From: Pseudomonas sp. Choline-02u-1
GTDB taxonomy: Bacteria; Pseudomonadota; Gammaproteobacteria; Pseudomonadales; Pseudomonadaceae
NCBI RefSeq assembly: GCF_002836515.1
Contig: NZ_PJBC01000006.1
Location: 1-64,000 of the forward strand
Direction of reading: 5' to 3'
DNA: 64,000 nt
The notes under the pieces are model-generated. The model ran no database searches, had not been told where the DNA came from, and saw only the letters and a program-made list of their open reading frames with translations. Below, piece by piece: positions 53,027 to 61,859 of this stretch. The position numbers were made by a program, and so were the translations under genes. Position 1 is the stretch's first letter; every line of letters starts with the position of its first letter.

Positions 53027-54217
53027 CTAGGCTTTACGCCAATTCAAAATCACCAGCGTCAAAACCCCCGCAACAATTCCCCAGAATGCCGAACCAATGG
53101 AAAACAGCGTCAGCCCAGACGCCGTGACCATAAAGGTGATCAACGCTGCTTCACGCTCCTTCACCTCTGTCATGGCAATGCTCAAGCCATTGATGATCGA
53201 GCCGAACAACGCCAGCGCAGCAATCGACAGCACCAGTTCCTTGGGCAACGCAGCAAACAGCGCCGCGAGCGTCGCGCCAAACACCCCGGCGATGCCATAG
53301 AACACCCCGCACCACACGGCGGCGGTGTAGCGTTTGTTGCGATCTTCGTGGGCATGCGGGCCGGTGCAGATCGCCGCGCTGATGGCCGCGAGGTTGATGC
53401 CGTGGGAGCCAAACGGTGCCAGCAACAGCGATGCGATGCCGGTGGTGGTGATCAGTGGCGAGGCCGGAACGTTATAGCCATCGGCACGGAGCACGGCGAT
53501 GCCGGGCATGTTCTGCGAGGTCATGGCGACCACGAATAGCGGAATGCCAATGCTGATGGTCGCGGCCAGTGAAAAGTGCGGTGTGGTCCAGACCGGAGTG
53601 GCGACCTCCAGTTGAAAGCTGCTGAAATCGAGCAGGCCCATGGCGCCCGACAGTGCGGTGCCGATCAGCAGCGCAGCGAGCACCGCATAGCGCGGCGACA
53701 GACGCTTGATCAGCAGATACGTAAAGAACATCCCCAGCACCAGCCCGGTACGGTGTTGCGCGGCGACGAATATTTCGCTGCCGATCTTGAACAGAATCCC
53801 CGCCAGCAACGCCGCCGCCAAAGAGGCCGGGATTTTTTTCACCAGCCGTTCGAAGCTGCCGGTCATGCCGCAGATCGTCACCAGTACCGCGCAAGTGATA
53901 TAGGCGCCGATCGCCTCGCCGTAACTGACGCCCCCCAGGCTGGTGATCAGCAACGCTGCGCCGGGGGTCGACCAGGCGATGGTGATCGGCGTGCGATAGC
54001 GCAGCGACAGGCCGATCGAACAGACCGCCATGCCGATCGAGATCGCCCAGATCCACGAGGAAATCTGCCCGCTGCTCAGCCCGGCCGCTTGCCCAGCCTG
54101 GAACATCAGCACCAGCGAGCTGGTGTAGCCGGTCATCATCGCGATGAAACCGGCGACGATGGCAGAAGGCGAAGTATCGGCGAGAGGGCGCAAGCGGGCG
54201 TGGGTGGCGTCGGTCAT
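53027..54217 (-). CDS. BenE-family transporter
   Basis: 396 residues with about eleven hydrophobic segments, matching the benzoate:H+ symporter family (GFIAMMTGYTSSLVLMFQAG near the start, GIPLFVVAMTSQNMPGIAVL, FGSHGINLAAISAAICTG). Members carry benzoate, but no benzoate genes are nearby: the neighbours are a GntR regulator, guanine deaminase and xanthine dehydrogenase. A purine or related heterocycle is therefore possible as substrate; this is inference from context. The start at 54217 is the family start; the frame upstream runs through a REP. Confidence 0.82.
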   Translation of the reverse strand: MTDATHARLRPLADTSPSAIVAGFIAMMTGYTSSLVLMFQAGQAAGLSSGQISSWIWAISIGMAVCSIGLSLRYRTPITIAWSTPGAALLITSLGGVSYGEAIGAYITCAVLVTICGMTGSFERLVKKIPASLAAALLAGILFKIGSEIFVAAQHRTGLVLGMFFTYLLIKRLSPRYAVLAALLIGTALSGAMGLLDFSSFQLEVATPVWTTPHFSLAATISIGIPLFVVAMTSQNMPGIAVLRADGYNVPASPLITTTGIASLLLAPFGSHGINLAAISAAICTGPHAHEDRNKRYTAAVWCGVFYGIAGVFGATLAALFAALPKELVLSIAALALFGSIINGLSIAMTEVKEREAALITFMVTASGLTLFSIGSAFWGIVAGVLTLVILNWRKA

Positions 54218-54269
54218 GACGGCGGTGTTCCTTATACCAATGGAGATGTCCGCCACAACACAGAACCAT

Positions 54270-54360
54270 TGTGGGAGCGGGCTTGCTCGCGAAAGCGGTG
54301 GGTCAGCAAAGCAGATGTCGACTGGCACAGCGCTTTCGCGAGCAAGCCCGCTCCCACAGT
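54270..54360. repeat. REP doublet, GGGAGCGGGCTTGCTCGCGA family
   Basis: GTGGGAGCGGGCTTGCTCGC and the exact inverted GCGAGCAAGCCCGCTCCCAC about 47 bases apart, upstream of the transporter gene. Confidence 0.85.
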
Positions 54361-54472
54361 GGGAATTGTTTTCAAGCAGCGGATTCTGCGATCAAGCCTA
54401 AACTCAAACGTAACTCACCGTTGCAATACAGCCGAAGTCGCAAACAGCCGTACAGTCGTGTTGCCACCATTC

Positions 54473-54484
54473 ATTGTGTACAAT
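54473..54484. promoter_or_regulatory. Candidate GntR operator
   Basis: ATTGTGTACAAT, palindromic except for the central two bases, 93 bases before the GntR start codon. The TTGT-NN-ACAA pattern fits FadR-type operators. Confidence 0.5.
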
Positions 54485-54576
54485 CGCGCTGTTTTTTACG
54501 CGATACTTGCCAGCGACCTACTGTGCCGTATTACAGTCACGGTCTATTCGCCGCAGTTTTCCCGACTCGAGTGCCC

Positions 54577-55341
54577 ATGAACGAACAGTTGCAACCCCTC
54601 AAGAAACAACCGCGAGCAGGCAAAGCCGGCCGCAGCGGAACCCAGGACGATATTGTCTACGCACATATCTTCGAGGCCATCCTCGAACAGCGTCTGGCGC
54701 CCGGCACCAAGTTGAGCGAAGAAGCGCTGGGGGAAATCTTCGGGGTCAGCCGCACCATCATTCGCCGCGCGCTGTCGCGTCTGGCCCATGAGGGCGTGGT
54801 GCTGTTGCGGCCGAACCGTGGCGCCGTCGTCGCCAGCCCGAGCGTTGAAGAGGCGCGTCAGGTATTTCTCGCCCGCCGTCTGGTCGAGCGCGCGATCACC
54901 GAACTGGCGGTGCAACATGCCACTGCCGAGCAGATCGCTGAACTGCGGCAGATGGTCAATGATGAGCGCGACAGTTTCTCTCGCGGGGATCGCGGCGCCG
55001 GTATTCGTCTGTCGGGCGAGTTCCATCTGAAACTGGCGGAAGCGGCGATGAACGCACCGTTGATCAGCTTCCAGCGCAGCCTGGTCTCGCAGACCTCGCT
55101 GATCATCGCTCAGTACGAAAGCGGCAACCGTTCGCATTGTTCGTACGACGAACACACGCAGTTGATCGATGCTATCGAGAAACGCGACGGCGAGCTGGCT
55201 GTGAACCTGATGATGCACCACATGGATCACATCGACAGCAAGCTCAACCTCGACGAGGAAGGTGCGTCGGATGATCTGCACGCGGTGTTCTCGCATTTGT
55301 TGCAGACCAAAAAGCCGGGGCGCTCGAGCGCCAAGCTCTGA
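54577..55341 (+). CDS. GntR-family (FadR-type) regulator beside guaD
   Basis: 254 residues: basic tail (1-22), winged helix-turn-helix (about 25-90; LSEEALGEIFGVSRTIIRRA) and helical FCD domain (about 100-240) with metal-type histidines in EFHLKLAE and MMHHMDHID. It stands between a BenE-type transporter and the guaD-xdh genes and probably controls purine catabolism, by location. ATG at 54577; a GTG six bases upstream is in frame. Confidence 0.85.
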   Translation: MNEQLQPLKKQPRAGKAGRSGTQDDIVYAHIFEAILEQRLAPGTKLSEEALGEIFGVSRTIIRRALSRLAHEGVVLLRPNRGAVVASPSVEEARQVFLARRLVERAITELAVQHATAEQIAELRQMVNDERDSFSRGDRGAGIRLSGEFHLKLAEAAMNAPLISFQRSLVSQTSLIIAQYESGNRSHCSYDEHTQLIDAIEKRDGELAVNLMMHHMDHIDSKLNLDEEGASDDLHAVFSHLLQTKKPGRSSAKL

Positions 55342-55352
55342 GCTGATTGATG

Positions 55353-55397
55353 CAAAAAAATCCCCCGCAGCTGGAAAGTTGCGGGGGATTTTTTTTG
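55353..55397 (+). terminator. Rho-independent terminator of the GntR gene
   Basis: ATCCCCCGCA and TGCGGGGGAT pair around a ten-base loop, with A-run before and eight T after, so it can work in both directions. Confidence 0.9.
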
Positions 55398-55403
55398 CCT
55401 GAC

Positions 55404-55437
55404 TGATCGTTCCCACGCAGAGCGGGGGAACGATCAG
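55404..55437. repeat. Short copy of the ATCGTTCCCACGC repeat
   Basis: TGATCGTTCCCACGC and GGGGGAACGATCAG enclose only a few bases: the termini of the roughly 115-bp repeat without its middle, as if internally deleted. It lies downstream of guaD. Confidence 0.7.
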
Positions 55438-55448
55438 TGCGAAGAGGC

Positions 55449-56753
55449 TTAGCGCTGATGCACCAGCGCCCCCGCAGCATAGGTCTGCTGCACCGTGCGG
55501 TCATCGCCCAGCGTCATCAGCACGAACAACGTCTCGGCAATGTTGTTCGACTGCTCCAAGCGGTAGCTCAGCAGCGGCGTGGCGTTGTAGTCGAGCACCA
55601 GGAAGTCGGCATCGGAGCCCGGTTGCAGGTTGCCAATCTTGTCCTCCAGACGTAGTGCCCGCGCACCGCCCAGCGTAGCCAGGTACAGCGACTTGAACGG
55701 GCTCAGCCGCGCGCCTTGCAGTTGCATGACCTTGTAGGCTTCGTTGAGAGTCTGCAGCAGCGAGAAACTGGTGCCGCCGCCGACATCGGTGCCAAGGCCG
55801 ACATTGAGTTTGTGTTTCTCGGCCATTGGCAGGTTGAACAGGCCGCTGCCGAGGAACAGGTTGGACGTCGGGCAGAACGAGATCGCCGAGCCGGTTTCCG
55901 CCAGTCGCGCGCACTCGTCGTCACACAGGTGCACGCCGTGGGCGAACACCGAGCGTTCGCCGAGCAGTTGGTAGTGATCGTAGACGTCGAGGTAGCCCTT
56001 GCGCTCCGGAAACAGCTCTTTGACCCACTCGATTTCCTTGAGGTTTTCGCTGATGTGGGTCTGCATGTACAGATCCGGATATTCCGTCAGCAATTGCCCG
56101 GCAAGGGTCAGTTGTTCCGGGGTGCTGGTGGGTGCGAAACGCGGCGTCACCGCATAGTGCAAACGGCCCTTGCCGTGCCAGCGCTCGATCAGCGCCTTGC
56201 TGTCGACGTAGCTGGATTCGGCGGTATCGACCAGATAGTCCGGGGCATTGCGGTCCATCATCACCTTGCCGGCAATCATGCGCAGGTCGAGCTTCTCGGC
56301 TGCTTCAAAAAACGAATTGACTGACTGCGGATGTACGCTGCCGAACACCAGCGCCGTGGTGGTGCCGTTGCGCAGCAGTTCCTTGATGAAAATGTCCGCC
56401 ACTTCGTCGGCGTGAGCCTTGTCGCCAAACTGGCTTTCGCAGGGGAAAGTGTAGGTGTTCAGCCAGTCGAGCAACTGCTCGCCGTAGGAGCCGACCATGC
56501 CGGTTTGCGGCAAGTGAATGTGCGTATCGATGAAGCCGGGGGTGATCAGCGCATTCTGATAATGATTGATCTCGATGTCCGCCGGCAGGGTTGGCAGCAG
56601 TTCGCTGGCGTGGCCGAGGGCACTGATCTTGCCGCCGTCGACCACCAGCAGGCCGTCCTCGAAATATTCATAGGAGGCTTCGATGCCGACCTCGGCGGGG
56701 TCGGCAATGCTGTGCAGGATGGCGGCGCGGTAGGCTTTGCGAGTCAGAGGCAT
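55449..56753 (-). CDS. guaD: Guanine deaminase
   Basis: Hydrolyses guanine to xanthine and ammonia, 434 residues, metal-dependent amidohydrolase. Metal ligands: DTHIHLPQTG near residue 75, QTHISEN, and HGVHLCDDECARL; active-site GLGTDVGGGTSFSLL near residue 320. It is followed (13 bases after the next gene upstream on this strand) by the xanthine dehydrogenase genes in the order xdhA-xdhB-xdhC-guaD, so its product feeds the enzyme of the same operon. Confidence 0.93.
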   Translation of the reverse strand: MPLTRKAYRAAILHSIADPAEVGIEASYEYFEDGLLVVDGGKISALGHASELLPTLPADIEINHYQNALITPGFIDTHIHLPQTGMVGSYGEQLLDWLNTYTFPCESQFGDKAHADEVADIFIKELLRNGTTTALVFGSVHPQSVNSFFEAAEKLDLRMIAGKVMMDRNAPDYLVDTAESSYVDSKALIERWHGKGRLHYAVTPRFAPTSTPEQLTLAGQLLTEYPDLYMQTHISENLKEIEWVKELFPERKGYLDVYDHYQLLGERSVFAHGVHLCDDECARLAETGSAISFCPTSNLFLGSGLFNLPMAEKHKLNVGLGTDVGGGTSFSLLQTLNEAYKVMQLQGARLSPFKSLYLATLGGARALRLEDKIGNLQPGSDADFLVLDYNATPLLSYRLEQSNNIAETLFVLMTLGDDRTVQQTYAAGALVHQR

Positions 56754-56766
56754 GAGGGTTCTCTAA

Positions 56767-57624
56767 TCAGTTTGAGGCTTTGAGTTTGGCGGACTGGCTG
56801 CGGCGCGAGGCGGGAAGCAGACGGGCAATCGGTTCGGCGCTGGCGCTTTGCTGGCCGAAGTTGGCGTTGTAGGTGGCGATGATTTGCCCGGCAATCGAGA
56901 TGGCAATTTCCACCGGCAGTTTGCCTTTGACTTCGCCGATGCCCATCGGGCAGCGCATGCGTTGCACCACGCTCGGGTCGAAACCGCGATCACGCAGGCG
57001 ATGTTCGAACTTGACCCGTTTGGTCTTCGAGCCGATCAGGCCGAACCAGGCGAAGTCGTTGCGTTTGAGGATGGCGGCGGTGAGTTCCAGATCGAGTTGA
57101 TGATTGTGGGTCATGACGATGCAGTAGCTGCCGGCGGGCAGGTCATCGACTTCGTCCACCGGCTCTTCGCTGACGATTTTACGCACGCCGTGGGGGATGT
57201 GTTCAGGGAATTCGGCCTCGCGCGAATCGATCCAGCGCACCCGACAGGGCAGGCTGGCGAGCAGCGGCACCAGCGCGCGACCGACATGGCCGGCGCCGAA
57301 TACAGCGATCTGCGCCTGCACCTGGCCCATCGGTTCGAACAGCAACACCGTGGCGCCACCGCAGCACTGGCCGAGGCTGGCACCGAGGCTGAAACGCTCC
57401 AGATGGGTGTCCTGCTTGCCGCTGGCGAGCATGTCGCGGGCGATCTGCATGGCTTTGAATTCCAGGTGTCCACCACCGATGGTGTCGAACATCCGGTTGG
57501 CGCTGACGACCATTTTCGAGCCGGCGTTGCGTGGCGTCGAGCCGAGTTCTTCGATGATCGTCACCAGCACACAGGGCTCGCCCTGGTTCTGCAGGTCGGC
57601 GAGGGCGTCGATCCAGTTGTACAT
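56767..57624 (-). CDS. xdhC: Xanthine dehydrogenase accessory protein XdhC
   Basis: Binds molybdenum cofactor, promotes its sulfuration and inserts it into XdhB. 285 residues. The N-terminal XdhC/CoxI motif LVTIIEELGSTPRNAGSKM and GASLGQCCGGATVLLFE (cofactor-binding cysteine pair) are followed by a Rossmann-like half with AVFGAGHVGRALVPLLASL. ATG at 57624 follows GAGAGGTG; a GTG two codons earlier is in frame. A 116-bp palindromic repeat separates it from xdhB. Confidence 0.92.
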   Translation of the reverse strand: MYNWIDALADLQNQGEPCVLVTIIEELGSTPRNAGSKMVVSANRMFDTIGGGHLEFKAMQIARDMLASGKQDTHLERFSLGASLGQCCGGATVLLFEPMGQVQAQIAVFGAGHVGRALVPLLASLPCRVRWIDSREAEFPEHIPHGVRKIVSEEPVDEVDDLPAGSYCIVMTHNHQLDLELTAAILKRNDFAWFGLIGSKTKRVKFEHRLRDRGFDPSVVQRMRCPMGIGEVKGKLPVEIAISIAGQIIATYNANFGQQSASAEPIARLLPASRRSQSAKLKASN

Positions 57625-57635
57625 AAACACCTCTC

Positions 57636-57751
57636 AGATCGTTCCCACGCTCTGCGTGGGAATGCATCACTGGACGCTCCGCGTCCGCTGTTCAGGGAGC
57701 GACGCAGAGCGTCGCGGGCTGCATTCCCACGCGGAGCGTGGGAACGATCAT
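57636..57751. repeat. 116-bp intergenic palindromic repeat, copy 3, between xdhB and xdhC
   Basis: AGATCGTTCCCACGCTCTGC and inverted GCGGAGCGTGGGAACGATCA with inner GGACGCTCCGCG / CGCAGAGCGTC arms. It sits inside the xdh-guaD operon, one end overlapping the last base or so of xdhB. Confidence 0.8.
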
Positions 57752-60144
57752 CAAACAACCTCGACTTCGGTCGCGGTTGTTTTCACCGCTTTGAGCTGGC
57801 GCATCTGCTCACACCCCCACAACACCCGCTCCGGGGTCGCCGGCGCGTCGATTTTCGGCTGATGCTTGTAGTCACCGAGGCTCGCCACCGCATCCTTGAT
57901 CGCGCACCAGGCGGCGATCCCGAGCATGAACGGCGGTTCACCGACGGCTTTGGAATGGAACACCGTGTCTTCCGGATTCTTGCGGTTTTCCACCAGTTTC
58001 ACCCGCAGATCCAGCGGCATGTCCGCCACGGCCGGGATCTTGTAGCTGGCCGGGCCGTTGGTCATCAACTTGCCCTTGTTGTTCCAGACCAGCTCTTCCA
58101 TGGTCAGCCAGCCCATGCCCTGGACGAAACCGCCCTCGACCTGACCGATGTCGATCGACGGGTTCAGCGAGGCGCCGACGTCATGCAGGATGTCGGTGCG
58201 CAGCATCTTGTACTCGCCGGTCAGGGTGTCGACGATCACTTCGCAGCACGCCGCGCCAAAGGCGAAGTAGTAGAACGGACGACCACGGGCCTGACTGCGG
58301 TCGTAGTAGATTTTCGGGGTCTTGTAGAAACCGGTGCTCGACAGCGACACCTGATTGAAATATGCCTGCTGGATCAGCGCTTCGAAGGTCAGAATCTGCT
58401 CACGGACACGCACGTGACCATTGCGGAATTCGACGTCTTCTTCGCTGACCTTGTAGTGCCGCGCGGCGAATTCGACCAAGCGTTGCTTGATGGTCTGCGC
58501 AGCATTTTGCGCGGCTTTGCCGTTCAGGTCTGCACCACTGGAGGCGGCGGTCGGCGAGGTGTTCGGCACCTTGTCGGTGTTGGTCGCGGTGATCTGCACG
58601 CGGTCGATGTCGACCTGGAAAACTTCAGCCACAACCTGGGCGACTTTGGTGTTCAGACCCTGACCCATTTCCGTACCGCCGTGGTTCAGATGGATGCTGC
58701 CGTCGGTGTAGATGTGGATCAGCGCGCCGGCCTGATTGAGGAAGCTGGCGGTGAAGGAAATACCGAATTTCACAGGGGTCAGTGCCAGACCCTTTTTCAG
58801 GATCGGGCTGTTGGCGTTGTAGCGACGGATCGCTTCGCGGCGCTCGGCGTACTGGCTGCTGGCTTCCAGTTCGGCGGTCATCTCTTCGAGCATGTTGTGC
58901 TCGACGGTCTGGTAGTAATGGGTGACGTTGCGCTCGGTCTTGCCGTAGTAGTTGGCCTTGCGCACGGCCAGCGGATCGAGGTTGAGGTGGCGGGCAATCG
59001 CATCCATCACTTCTTCGATGGCGACCATGCCCTGCGGGCCACCGAAGCCGCGATAGGCGGTGTTCGACGCGGTGTTGGTCTTGCAGCGGTGACCGTTGAT
59101 GGTGGCATCGCCGAGATAGTATGAATTATCCGAGTGGAACATCGCGCGGTCGACGATCGACGCCGACAGATCCGGCGAGCAGCCGCAGTTACCGGCCAGC
59201 TCCATGTTGATCCCGTGCAGGCGGCCGCTGCTGTCGAAACCGACGTCGTACTCGACATAGAACGGGTGGCGCTTGCCGGTCATGAGCATGTCTTCGACGC
59301 GCGGCAGGCGCATCTTGGTCGGCTGGCCGGTGAGGTGCGCAACCACCGCGCACAGGCACGCCGGGCTCGCAGCCTGGGTTTCCTTGCCACCGAAACCACC
59401 GCCCATGCGGCGCATGTCGACGACGATCTTGTTCATCGACACGTCGAGCACTTCGGCGACCAGTTTCTGCACTTCGGTCGGGTTCTGCGTCGAGCAGTAG
59501 ACGATCATGCCGCCGTCTTCAGTAGGCATCACTGAAGAGATCTGCGTCTCCAGGTAAAAGTGTTCCTGGCCGCCGATGTGCAGCGTGCCTTGAATGCGAT
59601 GTTCGGCGCTGGCCAGCGCGGACACCGAATCGCCGCGCTGATGGGTGTGGCTGTCGAGCACGAAGTGGCGTTTGCGCAGGGCTTCGACGACGTCGAGCAC
59701 CGGTTCGAGGTCTTCGTATTCGATGATCGCGGCCATCGCCGCTTTGCGTGCGGTTTCCAGATCTTTCGCAGCCACTGCGAGTACCGGCTGGCCGACGAAC
59801 TGCACGTCATCGATGGCCAGCAGCGGGTCGCCCGGCATCAGCGGGCCGATGTCTTTCAGGCCTGGCACGTCTTCGTGGGTGATGACGATGCGCACGCCTT
59901 CGAAGGCGTAGCACGGCTGCGTGTCGATGCTGAGGATTTTCGCGTGTGCGCGGTCCGACAGGCGTGCATAGAGGTGCAGTTGGTTGGGAAATTCCAGGCG
60001 ATCATCGATGTACTGCGCCTCACCGGACACATGCTTGGCGGCGCTGTCGTGTTTGACGCTGCGGCCGACTCCAGTGGTCAGGTCCTGGGCGAACAGTTCG
60101 GCCAGTTCAGCTTGAGTCTTCTCTACGGCGTGATGGTTAGACAT
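57751..60144 (-). CDS. xdhB: Xanthine dehydrogenase, molybdopterin-binding subunit
   Basis: Large subunit that hydroxylates hypoxanthine/xanthine to urate, 797 residues. Typical Moco segments: QEHFYLETQ, RRMGGGFGGKETQA near residue 250, AYRGFGGPQG with the substrate-orienting Arg, EMGQGLNTKV, and GEPPFMLG with the catalytic Glu (KAVGEPP) near residue 745. The start overlaps the xdhA stop by eight bases. Confidence 0.95.
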   Translation of the reverse strand: MSNHHAVEKTQAELAELFAQDLTTGVGRSVKHDSAAKHVSGEAQYIDDRLEFPNQLHLYARLSDRAHAKILSIDTQPCYAFEGVRIVITHEDVPGLKDIGPLMPGDPLLAIDDVQFVGQPVLAVAAKDLETARKAAMAAIIEYEDLEPVLDVVEALRKRHFVLDSHTHQRGDSVSALASAEHRIQGTLHIGGQEHFYLETQISSVMPTEDGGMIVYCSTQNPTEVQKLVAEVLDVSMNKIVVDMRRMGGGFGGKETQAASPACLCAVVAHLTGQPTKMRLPRVEDMLMTGKRHPFYVEYDVGFDSSGRLHGINMELAGNCGCSPDLSASIVDRAMFHSDNSYYLGDATINGHRCKTNTASNTAYRGFGGPQGMVAIEEVMDAIARHLNLDPLAVRKANYYGKTERNVTHYYQTVEHNMLEEMTAELEASSQYAERREAIRRYNANSPILKKGLALTPVKFGISFTASFLNQAGALIHIYTDGSIHLNHGGTEMGQGLNTKVAQVVAEVFQVDIDRVQITATNTDKVPNTSPTAASSGADLNGKAAQNAAQTIKQRLVEFAARHYKVSEEDVEFRNGHVRVREQILTFEALIQQAYFNQVSLSSTGFYKTPKIYYDRSQARGRPFYYFAFGAACCEVIVDTLTGEYKMLRTDILHDVGASLNPSIDIGQVEGGFVQGMGWLTMEELVWNNKGKLMTNGPASYKIPAVADMPLDLRVKLVENRKNPEDTVFHSKAVGEPPFMLGIAAWCAIKDAVASLGDYKHQPKIDAPATPERVLWGCEQMRQLKAVKTTATEVEVV

Positions 60145-61591
60145 AAGCGGTCACCCGAGTCTCGATGTGCGGTGTTTGCAGTTCGATGAAGTATTTGCGC
60201 AGCAGGTTTTGCGCGCTGAGCAGGCGATATTCCTTGCTGGCGCGGAAGTCGCTCAGCGGCGTGAAGTCCTCGGCCAGCGCGGCGCAGGCGCGTTCGATCA
60301 CAGCGTTATTGAACGGCGCGCCTTGCAGCACGGCTTCGCAATGCGCGGCGCGTTTGGGGATCGCCGCCATGCCGCCGAAGGCCACGCGGGCGTCGGCGAT
60401 CACGTCGTTTTCCACGCGCAGATTGAACGCAGCGCAGACGGCGGAAATGTCGTCGTCCAGACGCTTGGACACTTTATAGGCACGGAACAGCTGCTCGGCG
60501 CTGGCACGCGGGACGATGATTTTTTCGATGAACTCGCTTTCCTGCCGCGCGGTGACGCGGTAGTCGATGAAGTAATCTTCCAGATTCAATGTACGGCGGG
60601 TCTCACCTTTGCACAGCACGATCTGCGCGCCGAGGGCGATCAGCAGCGGCGGCGAGTCACCGATCGGCGAGGCGTTGCCGATGTTGCCGCCGAGGGTGCC
60701 CTGATTGCGGATTTGCAACGAGGCGAAGCGGTGCAGCAGTTCGCCGAAGTCCGGGTACTCGGCGTTCAACGCTTCGTAGCAGTCGGAGAGGGCGGTGGCG
60801 GCGCCGATTTCGATGCGATCGTCAAAGGTTTCGATGCGTTTCATTTCGGCGACGTTGCCGACGTAGATCATTACCGGCAGTGTACGGTGGAACTGGGTGA
60901 CTTCCAGAGCCAGATCGGTACCGCCAGCGAGCAGTCGGGCTTGTGGATAAGCGTCGTAGAGGTCGGCCAGATCGGCCACCGTCAGTGGCACCAGGCAGCG
61001 CTTGTCGCCGCTGTTGAGTTCACCGATATCGGTCGGGGCTATGGCTTTGAGACGGGCGATGGTTTCCGCTTCTCGGGCATCGAACTGATCCGCCTGTTTG
61101 CCGCAGCAGGATTGTTCGGCAGCGGCGAGAATCGGCCGGTAGCCAGTGCAGCGGCAGAGGTTGCCGGCCAGCGCTTCGTGAGCCTTGGCCTGATCCGGCG
61201 CGTCGCTGTTCTTTTGCAGGGCGAACAACGACATGACGAAACCGGGGGTGCAGAAGCCGCACTGCGAACCGTGGCACTCGACCATGGCTTTCTGCACGCT
61301 GTGCAGTTCGCCCTTGTGCTTGAGGTCTTCAACGCTGATCAGTTGTTTGCCGTGCAAGGACGAGACGAAAGTCAGGCACGAGTTGAGGCTGCGATAGCGA
61401 ATATGTTCACGCCCCGTGTCGTCGGTCTGCAACTCGCCAACCACCACGGTGCAGGCGCCGCAGTCGCCACTGGCGCAACCTTCTTTGGTGCCGGGTTTGC
61501 CTACGTGTTCACGCAGGTAATTGAGCACAGTCAGGTTCGGGTCCAGGGCGTGCTCGCTACGGAGCTCCTGGTTAAGTAAAAACTGGATCAC
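60137..61591 (-). CDS. xdhA: Xanthine dehydrogenase, iron-sulfur/FAD subunit
   Basis: Electron-transfer subunit, 484 residues. N-terminal plant-type [2Fe-2S] (CASGDCGACTVV, then NSCL), second [2Fe-2S] (GFCTPGFVMS and LCRCTGYRPI), and a FAD domain (about 190-370; LLAGGTDLALEVT and LGGNIGNASPIGDSPP). First gene of the xdhA-xdhB-xdhC-guaD operon, divergent from a GntR regulator. No strong ribosome binding site before the ATG (GAGGCC at about -11). Confidence 0.95.
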   Translation of the reverse strand: MIQFLLNQELRSEHALDPNLTVLNYLREHVGKPGTKEGCASGDCGACTVVVGELQTDDTGREHIRYRSLNSCLTFVSSLHGKQLISVEDLKHKGELHSVQKAMVECHGSQCGFCTPGFVMSLFALQKNSDAPDQAKAHEALAGNLCRCTGYRPILAAAEQSCCGKQADQFDAREAETIARLKAIAPTDIGELNSGDKRCLVPLTVADLADLYDAYPQARLLAGGTDLALEVTQFHRTLPVMIYVGNVAEMKRIETFDDRIEIGAATALSDCYEALNAEYPDFGELLHRFASLQIRNQGTLGGNIGNASPIGDSPPLLIALGAQIVLCKGETRRTLNLEDYFIDYRVTARQESEFIEKIIVPRASAEQLFRAYKVSKRLDDDISAVCAAFNLRVENDVIADARVAFGGMAAIPKRAAHCEAVLQGAPFNNAVIERACAALAEDFTPLSDFRASKEYRLLSAQNLLRKYFIELQTPHIETRVTAYV

Positions 61592-61649
61592 GGAAGGCCT
61601 CGCAGACTCATTATTGTTGTTAACCGACGTGAACCGAATTTAGCAGGTC

Positions 61650-61663
61650 TGACTTTTCGGTCA
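61650..61663. promoter_or_regulatory. Candidate operator 1 between xdhA and GntR
   Basis: TGACTTTTCGGTCA, TGAC-N6-GTCA. A second copy follows with centres 23 bases apart, 58 bases upstream of xdhA. Confidence 0.5.
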
Positions 61664-61672
61664 ATGGTTTTC

Positions 61673-61686
61673 TGACTTAAAGGTCA
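61673..61686. promoter_or_regulatory. Candidate operator 2 between xdhA and GntR
   Basis: TGACTTAAAGGTCA, the same TGAC-N6-GTCA arrangement as at 61650, extended by C and G to CTGACTTAAAGGTCAG. Likely bound by the divergent GntR protein. Confidence 0.5.
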
Positions 61687-61859
61687 GGAAAATCCGTTTC
61701 GTCGATCAACAGCGTGTCTATTCAGTATTGACCTTCATCGGTCACTGCGCTTTTTTGCGGGATTCGTGCCAAAAACCGCTGAGTGGGCACTCCGCCATGA
61801 CCGTGCATTTGCGCTACACTGCGCCGCTTGTGCAGATCGATAGAGTTTGAAGGACAACC

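Larger units (their letters stand above)
54218..54576. other. Divergent control region of benE-type transporter and GntR gene
   Basis: 359 bases without a gene. It contains the REP doublet at 54270-54360 and the palindrome at 54473-54484. Frames through it translate the REP and are not credible genes. Confidence 0.65.

Noticed and set aside
56848..59124. A 758-codon plus-strand frame opposite xdhC and xdhB
   Set aside because: It crosses two genes and a palindromic repeat; a shadow frame.
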